Assembly: GCA_024680445.1 (NCBI GenBank)
Contig: JAILCJ010000120.1
Coordinates: 1-10,771, forward strand
DNA from: Campylobacter sp.
GTDB taxonomy: Bacteria > Campylobacterota > Campylobacteria > Campylobacterales > Campylobacteraceae
Reading direction: 5' to 3'
DNA: 10,771 nucleotides
The notes beneath the pieces were generated by a model that saw nothing but the letters and a program-made list of their open reading frames with translations, was not told where the DNA came from and did not search any database. Shown here piece by piece: positions 7,303 through 10,771 of this stretch. The position numbers and the translations under genes are program-made. The stretch's first letter is position 1. The number at the start of each line of letters is the position of its first letter.

Positions 7303-7785
7303 GCGTTGTAGGATTTGCAAAATTGTGTTAAATTTAAGGTTTAAGTCAAAAAATTTTATAACATATGATTATGCCGATAAAAAATAAGTATTATGCATGC
7401 TTATAAATTTTTTGATAAGAAAAATTCAAGAAATTTTTTAAAGAATATAAGTGTAAAATTTTGATCACAGCATTTTATGTAAAAGATATGCAAAGCTCGT
7501 ATTTTAAAGTGCATGGAAGTTTTTAAAGCAAATGCATAAGTTATAGCCTTAGATATAATAGTTATTTTTCTTAAAAATCGAATTATAGGGTGGGTTTTAA
7601 AAATTTATTCTTTAAAACTCGCTGTATAAATTTGATAAAATTTTTAAATTTTGTTAAGTTTGAATAAAAGCAAGATGGTGGGTTAAGCTCCCCCAAATAC
7701 TTTTTACAAAATCACTATTTTATAAGACTTTAATAATTTAAGAATTAATAATAACCCCAAAAAGTCCCTTATTTACTTTTTATTA
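7195..7785. other. 591-base gene-free stretch between bioB and the repressor
   Basis: No credible coding sequence on either strand; the stretch is very AT-rich and stops are frequent. It holds the bioB terminator repeats (to about 7302), an AT-rich section without recognisable features (about 7303-7550), a possible small-RNA unit (7554-7705) and an AT-rich hairpin serving the repressor gene (7745-7789). It separates chromosomal housekeeping genes from mobile-element genes, so the element boundary may lie here. I see no tRNA gene, integrase or paired attachment repeat. Confidence 0.6.
7554..7705 (+). ncRNA. Possible small RNA unit (speculative)
   Basis: TATAAT at 7554-7559 is a perfect -10 box with no gene behind it. 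Downstream, GGGTTTTAAA (7592-7601) pairs with TTTAAAACTC (7611-7620), extendable with wobble pairs to 7589-7623. A second, G/C-rich hairpin follows: TGG and GGG (7676-7678, 7680-7682) pair with CCC, CC and A (7690-7695) around a 7-base loop, then comes TTTTT at 7701-7705. Promoter, hairpin and terminator order suggests a transcript of about 140 bases from near 7566. I match it to no known RNA family. Chance occurrence of TATAAT is easy in such AT-rich DNA. Confidence 0.25.
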
Positions 7786-7789
7786 TTAA
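7745..7789 (-). terminator. AT-rich nested hairpin at the repressor 3' end
   Basis: TTAATAATAA (7745-7754) is perfectly inverted as TTATTATTAA (7780-7789), and inside it AAAAAGT (7759-7765) is inverted as ACTTTTT (7775-7781). The repressor's TAA stop sits in the outer arm. The inner stem ends in T5 on either strand, so it could stop transcription from both sides. There is little G/C in the stem, so strength is uncertain. Confidence 0.4.
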
Positions 7790-8454
7790 ATGTTTTTAAT
7801 AGATGATATTGCTTGGATTATGCCCAAAATTTTGACTTTTTCTTTAAATTCATCTATGCTAAATTTAAATTCATTCTTATCCACTGATTTTAAGGTTATG
7901 CTATTTTTATCGCTTAGTATATATTTTGAGATTAAAAGATTATTGTTAAATTCTGCGATAACCCATTGACCATTGTTTGGATACTCTTCTTTTGTTACGG
8001 CTAAAATATCGCCATCTTTGGCAAAAGGCTCAATCCTTGAGCCTTTTATGGATACCAATGAGCATTCTGTGTTTTCAAAATGAAATAAGAAATTTAAAAC
8101 GCTGATTTTGGCAGAAATGGATTGAGTTTTTGAAATAGCTCGTCCAGCAAAAGCCTCCAAGCTATCATAGAAACTTATAATTGTATCAGTTAAAGATTTT
8201 AGTTGTAAATGCGTAGGATCTATGCCAAATTTATCAAAAGCCTCCCATAATTCCATATCTGTATCAAAATACTCATCACTTATCCCAGTGGCTTGTAAAA
8301 TTTTCCACTTTGCTTCCTTTGCCAAAGGATTTATATTGTTTTCATAGGAGGCTATGCTTCCTCTTGTTATACCTATTCTTTCACCAAATTGGGCTTGACT
8401 TAGCCCAAAAGCAGTCCTTAAATCTCTGAGTTTTTCACCGGCTGTTTTTTTCAT
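7786..8454 (-). CDS. Phage-type repressor: XRE HTH plus S24/LexA-like domain
   Basis: Likely master repressor of the element, 222 residues. I choose the ATG at 8454 (GGA 7 bases upstream); a TTG four codons earlier is less likely. Residues 6-57 form an XRE-type helix-turn-helix (LRDLRTAFGLSQAQFGERIGI, then TRGSIASYEN). Residues about 60-130 are a helical linker. Residues about 130-200 resemble the S24/LexA C-terminal domain: IKGSRIEPFAKDGDILAV aligned to the usual GDSMEPTIxDGD, and SKYI with Lys177 at the usual catalytic Lys. The position of the catalytic Ser is Arg140; Ser139 lies one residue too early. Self-cleavage is therefore doubtful and the domain may serve only for dimerisation. It faces the small HTH gene across a shared operator region, as in phage cI/cro-type switches. 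Confidence 0.82.
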   Translation of the reverse strand: MKKTAGEKLRDLRTAFGLSQAQFGERIGITRGSIASYENNINPLAKEAKWKILQATGISDEYFDTDMELWEAFDKFGIDPTHLQLKSLTDTIISFYDSLEAFAGRAISKTQSISAKISVLNFLFHFENTECSLVSIKGSRIEPFAKDGDILAVTKEEYPNNGQWVIAEFNNNLLISKYILSDKNSITLKSVDKNEFKFSIDEFKEKVKILGIIQAISSIKNI

Positions 8455-8475
8455 AATGTATTCCAAAAATGTTTT

Positions 8476-8580
8476 TGTTATTTTAGCACAAAAGGAATTA
8501 AAATCTATAAAAAAACAATTATTAGGAATAAAATTACAAAAAATATGTTATAATAACAATCATATATCTGATTAATAACA
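8476..8580. promoter_or_regulatory. Bidirectional promoter/operator between repressor and small HTH gene
   Basis: TATAAT at 8549-8554 (plus strand) is a perfect -10 for the small HTH gene and lies inside the 13-base palindrome TGTTAT-A-ATAACA (8546-8558). A single TGTTAT (8476-8481) overlaps the minus-strand TAAAAT (8485-8480, preceded by TGC, an extended -10) for the repressor. A third half-site, ATAACA, is at 8575-8580 just before the Shine-Dalgarno. The layout fits one DNA-binding protein controlling both promoters; that the repressor binds here is inference. Confidence 0.5.
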
Positions 8581-8592
8581 AGGAGTATAATA

Positions 8593-8814
8593 ATGAAAAA
8601 CATTTCAATTGTGAATGATGAATGGCTGACACCACAACAATTAGAATTAGAATTTGGCATTACTCAAGGGGCTCAATATAAAATGCGAATGCGTAAAAAT
8701 TATAAAAGCAATAGCAATACCATACCTATACCTTTTACAAAAGTGGGCAAAAGAGTTTTGTATTATAGACCAGATATAAACAAGTGGCTTTTAAGTCTTA
8801 GAAAAGGCATATAA
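8593..8814 (+). CDS. Small AlpA/excisionase-like HTH protein
   Basis: 73-residue DNA-binding protein of the winged-helix MerR-like (HTH_17/AlpA/Xis) type. Start supported by AAGGAG (8580-8585) seven bases upstream. Seen: WLTPQQLELEFGIT (about residues 11-24), fitting the recognition of 'tpeelAelLgis', then a basic stretch (KMRMRKNYK, about 33-41), then IPFTKVGKRVLYYRPDINKWL (about 47-67, split here by description). The last segment is the typical 'iPfxkvGrrvlYrrsDldaWl' wing of the family. Such proteins act as excisionases or as activators of integrase genes in phages and integrative elements. Divergent from the repressor and probably repressed by it. Exact role, excision or transcription control, cannot be told from sequence. 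Confidence 0.75.
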   Translation: MKNISIVNDEWLTPQQLELEFGITQGAQYKMRMRKNYKSNSNTIPIPFTKVGKRVLYYRPDINKWLLSLRKGI

Positions 8815-8858
8815 AAGGGCCCAAAATTTTATAAATTTTGGCAAAAAATATTTGGTGG

Positions 8859-8896
8859 AAAATTTAGCCTTTTTTAAAATGCTAAATTTTTCTTTT
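8859..8896 (+). terminator. Rho-independent terminator after the small HTH gene
   Basis: AAAATTTAGC (8859-8868) pairs with GCTAAATTTT (8881-8890), a 10-base-pair stem with a 12-base loop. It is followed by TCTTTT, so the T tract runs from the arm to 8896. A weaker stem without T tract, CCAAAATTT/AAATTTTGG (8821-8829/8833-8841), lies between the gene and this terminator. It isolates the repressor/HTH switch from the mobC transcript. Confidence 0.6.
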
Positions 8897-8942
8897 ACTA
8901 GAGTTTAAAGGCCTTGATGAGTTATGAAATTATTGAATATTT

Positions 8943-9019
8943 TTGACACAAGTTTTTATCTCTCATACAAAAAAGAATGATTTTAAAAATGTGATTAATC
9001 ATAAAAAGCTATTTATAAT
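8943..9019 (+). promoter_or_regulatory. Candidate promoters for mobC-repA
   Basis: TATAAT at 9014-9019 is a perfect -10 box about 114 bases before mobC. Transcription from it would run through the oriT-like repeats. Another possibility is TTGACA (8943-8948) with TACAAA 17 bases further on (8966-8971), a good -35 with a poor -10. The palindrome TGATTAATCA at 8992-9001, just upstream of the TATAAT, is a possible binding site for an autoregulator such as MobC. Which promoter is used is not determined. Confidence 0.35.
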
Positions 9020-9029
9020 GTTTAAGTCA

Positions 9030-9095
9030 ACAAATCACAAATCGCAGGATAGCCTTTTAGGTCCGTTTGTACTACAAACAATGGCCCTAAAAGGC
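9030..9095 (-). other. Origin-of-transfer-like site (oriT) with IncP-type nick core
   Basis: Read on the minus strand, an inverted repeat is followed by TATCCTG|C (9051-9044), which matches the YATCCTG|Y nick consensus of RP4/IncP-type (MOBP) origins; RP4 itself has CTATCCTGC, as here. Predicted nick between 9045 and 9044. The inverted repeat has outer arms GCCTTTTAGG (9052-9061) and CCTAAAAGGC (9086-9095) and inner arms GTTTGTA (9065-9071) and TACAAAC (9073-9079). On the other side of the nick is a tandem 7-mer, ACAAATC twice (9030-9043). It lies just upstream of a MobC-like gene, which is where relaxosome sites are usually found. Sequence match and placement are seen; function is inferred. 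Confidence 0.6.
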
Positions 9096-9132
9096 AAAAA
9101 GTCTGCGACGCTCATATAAAAAAGGATGAAAA

Positions 9133-9687
9133 ATGGCAAAAAATAAAATCCTAAAATCAGTTAGAATAAATAAAGAAATTTTAGCAAAAATAGAAGATGA
9201 TTTAGGCCAAGGAAAATATACTTTTTCTGACCTTGTTAATGCTGCTTTATTAAATTTTATTGAGAGTGAAAATCTTGAAAAATTAGGCGTAAAAGATTTT
9301 ATATATGAAAACCACAGAGACAAAAAAATTGGCAGAATATATTTTTCAAAAAGAGAATTTGAAGTGCTAGAAAATAGAGCCAAAATGCACGGCTTTGCTA
9401 GTGCGAGTAAAGAAGCCAAATTTATAGTCATCAATGCCATATATAAGAAAAGTAATTTTTTTAATAACACAGATATGACAGAGTTAAAAAATGCAAGAAA
9501 TGATTTAAATGCCTTGGGTAGAAATTTACACCAAGTTTTAAAATATTTAAGAGAAAATAATCTTAGAAATTTTACTTTTAATTATGAAAAATTTGGGCTC
9601 TTTGTAAAGCAAATCGCAGAACAAGTCGGTGAGACAGCAAATTTAATCAATCACTATAACGAAGTATTACAATTAAAAGTTTTATAA
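9133..9687 (+). CDS. mobC: MobC-like relaxosome accessory protein with two ribbon-helix-helix-like segments
   Basis: 184-residue DNA-binding protein probably helping a relaxase open the nearby oriT. Start supported by AAGGA (9122-9126) six bases upstream. Residues 7-44 look like a ribbon-helix-helix unit (LKSVRINKEILAKIEDDL, then TFSDLVNAALLNFI). Residues 66-104 form a second similar unit (IGRIYFSKREFEVLENRA, then SKEAKFIVINAIY). This second unit resembles the MobC N-terminal pattern. The C-terminal half carries NDLNALGRNLHQVLKYL (123-139), close to the 'lrriGnNLNQiarxlN' motif of bacterial mobilisation protein MobC (PF05713), followed by helical sequence. The next gene is repA, 21 bases on; a relaxase gene, usually adjacent to mobC, is missing at that place. 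A plain RHH regulator is the alternative, but the GRNLHQ motif argues for MobC. Confidence 0.72.
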   Translation: MAKNKILKSVRINKEILAKIEDDLGQGKYTFSDLVNAALLNFIESENLEKLGVKDFIYENHRDKKIGRIYFSKREFEVLENRAKMHGFASASKEAKFIVINAIYKKSNFFNNTDMTELKNARNDLNALGRNLHQVLKYLRENNLRNFTFNYEKFGLFVKQIAEQVGETANLINHYNEVLQLKVL

Positions 9688-9708
9688 ATCTAGTAAAAGG
9701 AGAAAAAA

Positions 9709-10719
9709 ATGAAAGAAATCAAACAAGGGGGCGAAGTAATAGACCTAGTAGACCTAGAAAACTCAAACCTATTACTTACGCCAAAAGACATCGCAGATTA
9801 TAACCCAAAATGGCTTATAAAAGGCTTTATCGAGGCGAACAAACTAATCAGCCTATATGCAATGCCGGGCAGTGGCAAAAGCATAACAGCACTTTTTCTA
9901 GCCACGCATATGCTCGAAATCGGCGTAATAAACAAGGTAATCTATGTAGATATGGATAATGGCTTAGCAACGCTTAAAAATCGCAATATAAAGCAAATTC
10001 TAAATAAATTTGGCGATAAACTAAAATACATAAGCTCGGCCAAAAAAGCCCCAAAGGATATAGATCCAAAAACTCTTATTTTTAGTCTATCAGCCTTAGC
10101 GGATGAGAGCCAAAAAGATACTCTCATTATCTTTGATAGCATTCGCAACTTCATAAACGGCTCAATGAGTTATGATGAAGTGGTAATGCCAACACTTGAT
10201 GCAATGCAACATATGAGAGATTATTATGCAGGAGTGTGGTTTTTAAATCACCAAAACAAACAAGACTTTATGGGCGAAAACAACAAAGCCTACAAAGGTG
10301 CCACGGCGTTTTTTGATAGTTGCGATGAGGCTTACTTTGTCAAAAAAAAGGAAAGAAAAGAAACTAAGCTAACAGTAACGCTTGAGCCAATGAAACAAAG
10401 AGATGACACAAAGCCACAAGCCGTGATAATAGATACTGCAAATTTAAGCATTGAATTTGATGATTTTTTTGTATATGCGATGAATGACAAACAATCACAA
10501 GCCATAGAATATGCAAAAGAAATCATCGCCCAAAATCCAAATGGAACAAATATGCAAAGCCTCGTAAATGAGATAAAACGCCAAGCCAAGATAGATGAAG
10601 TAGAAATTTGTGGGATAAATGCCCTAAAAAAACTGCTAAAAGAATTTAATGGTAGGTTTTATAAAATAGAAACTAACTCAAATCGCTACAACTTCTCAAT
10701 GTTTTACCCATTAAGCTAA
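9709..10719 (+). CDS. RepA-type hexameric replicative helicase (RecA-fold AAA ATPase)
   Basis: 336-residue RecA-fold ATPase resembling the RepA helicase of RSF1010-type plasmids and related primase-helicase domains in islands. Start supported by AAAAGGAG (9695-9702), six bases before ATG. Seen: a lead-in LTPKDIADYNPKWLIKGFI, Walker A AMPGSGKS (51-58; Ala replaces the first Gly), YVDMDNG (79-85), Walker B LIIFDSI (139-145), and WFLNHQNK (177-184), which fits the sensor/H-motif of this class. The C-terminal 90 residues, after a region of charged beta-type sequence, look like a winged helix (TNMQSLVNEIKRQAKI... ALKKLLKEF). Co-transcribed with mobC, 21 bases apart. It suggests the element can replicate, at least after excision or transfer. 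Codon choice near the start (many CTA, ACC-type codons) differs from mobC. Confidence 0.75.
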   Translation: MKEIKQGGEVIDLVDLENSNLLLTPKDIADYNPKWLIKGFIEANKLISLYAMPGSGKSITALFLATHMLEIGVINKVIYVDMDNGLATLKNRNIKQILNKFGDKLKYISSAKKAPKDIDPKTLIFSLSALADESQKDTLIIFDSIRNFINGSMSYDEVVMPTLDAMQHMRDYYAGVWFLNHQNKQDFMGENNKAYKGATAFFDSCDEAYFVKKKERKETKLTVTLEPMKQRDDTKPQAVIIDTANLSIEFDDFFVYAMNDKQSQAIEYAKEIIAQNPNGTNMQSLVNEIKRQAKIDEVEICGINALKKLLKEFNGRFYKIETNSNRYNFSMFYPLS

Positions 10720-10731
10720 AATAAATCTTAT

Positions 10732-10765
10732 AAATTCTCTAAAATTTACAAATTTTGGAGAATTT
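10732..10765 (+). terminator. Long hairpin after the repA-like gene
   Basis: 10732-10747 is inverted at 10750-10765: 16 pairs including one T-G, with only two bases between the arms (a real loop would open a pair or two). It begins 12 bases after the stop. No T tract follows before the window ends, so this could be a terminator of either strand or a structured element between genes. Confidence 0.4.
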
Positions 10766-10771
10766 GCTATA

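Larger units (their letters stand above)
7786..10771. mobile_element. Left part of a putative mobilizable element (IME or integrated plasmid)
   Basis: Four non-housekeeping genes lie together: a phage-type repressor, an AlpA/excisionase-like HTH protein, a MobC-like protein and a RepA-type helicase, with an oriT-like site before mobC. This is the set expected of an integrative mobilizable element or an integrated or replicating plasmid. The left limit is a guess, placed at the first element-type gene; the true boundary may be up to about 500 bases further left. The right limit is outside the window. Integrase and relaxase are not seen here. Confidence 0.6.

Noticed and set aside
7581..7700. 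Possible tRNA or tmRNA fragment around the G/C-rich block
   Set aside because: No acceptor stem or T-loop (GTTCRANNC) pattern could be laid out.
8455..8466. TTG start four codons upstream for the repressor
   Set aside because: It uses the ribosome-site region of the ATG at 8454 as coding sequence; the ATG is the simpler choice.
9030..9043. Tandem 7-mers as replication iterons or the start of a CRISPR array
   Set aside because: Only two copies, directly adjacent without spacers; better explained as part of the nick-region recognition site.
9087..9470. Minus-strand open frame of 127 codons opposite mobC
   Set aside because: Low-complexity hydrophobic translation, no ribosome site, and it crosses the oriT-like arm; a shadow of mobC.

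Overview
The window reads as a Campylobacter chromosome (Epsilonproteobacteria/Campylobacterota). The DNA is strongly AT-rich, the intergenic regions are full of A/T runs and the word AAATTTGAT, and the nik operon order (binding protein, two permeases, two ATPases) matches the nikZYXWV arrangement known from Campylobacter jejuni. The BioB is of the short Helicobacter/Campylobacter type. I cannot assign a species from sequence reading alone.

Left part (1-7194) is ordinary chromosomal content. Positions 69-4810 hold a five-gene nickel ABC importer operon in which every junction overlaps by 1 to 7 bases. It ends at a hairpin with a T6 tract. Convergent to it is a DsbL/DsbI oxidative-folding pair (6142 to 4837, minus strand). 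Divergent from dsbL is bioB (6352-7194), the radical-SAM biotin synthase. The 209-base dsbL-bioB gap carries a -10 box for each direction.

Middle part (7195-7785) is a 591-base stretch without a gene. It contains a bioB terminator-like hairpin, a possible small RNA unit (-10 box, two hairpins, T tract) and an AT-rich hairpin ending the next gene. The junction between chromosome core and mobile element probably lies here, but no tRNA gene or attachment repeat is visible.

Right part (7786-10771) looks like the left end of a mobilizable genetic element. It starts with a minus-strand phage-type repressor (HTH plus S24-like domain, with the usual catalytic serine position occupied by Arg) facing a small AlpA/excisionase-like HTH protein. 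A shared promoter/operator region lies between them, and TGTTAT/ATAACA half-sites overlap both -10 boxes. After a terminator comes an origin-of-transfer-like locus (9030-9095): a TATCCTG|C core on the minus strand, matching the RP4/IncP nick-site consensus, sits one base from a two-tier inverted repeat and next to a tandem 7-mer. A MobC-like relaxosome protein and a RepA-type hexameric helicase follow. No relaxase or integrase is in the window; they would be to the right of 10771, elsewhere, or supplied in trans.

The most notable items are this oriT-like site with its mobC-repA module, the repressor/operator switch with a probably non-cleaving repressor, and the DsbL/DsbI pair found without its usual arylsulfotransferase client gene in the window.
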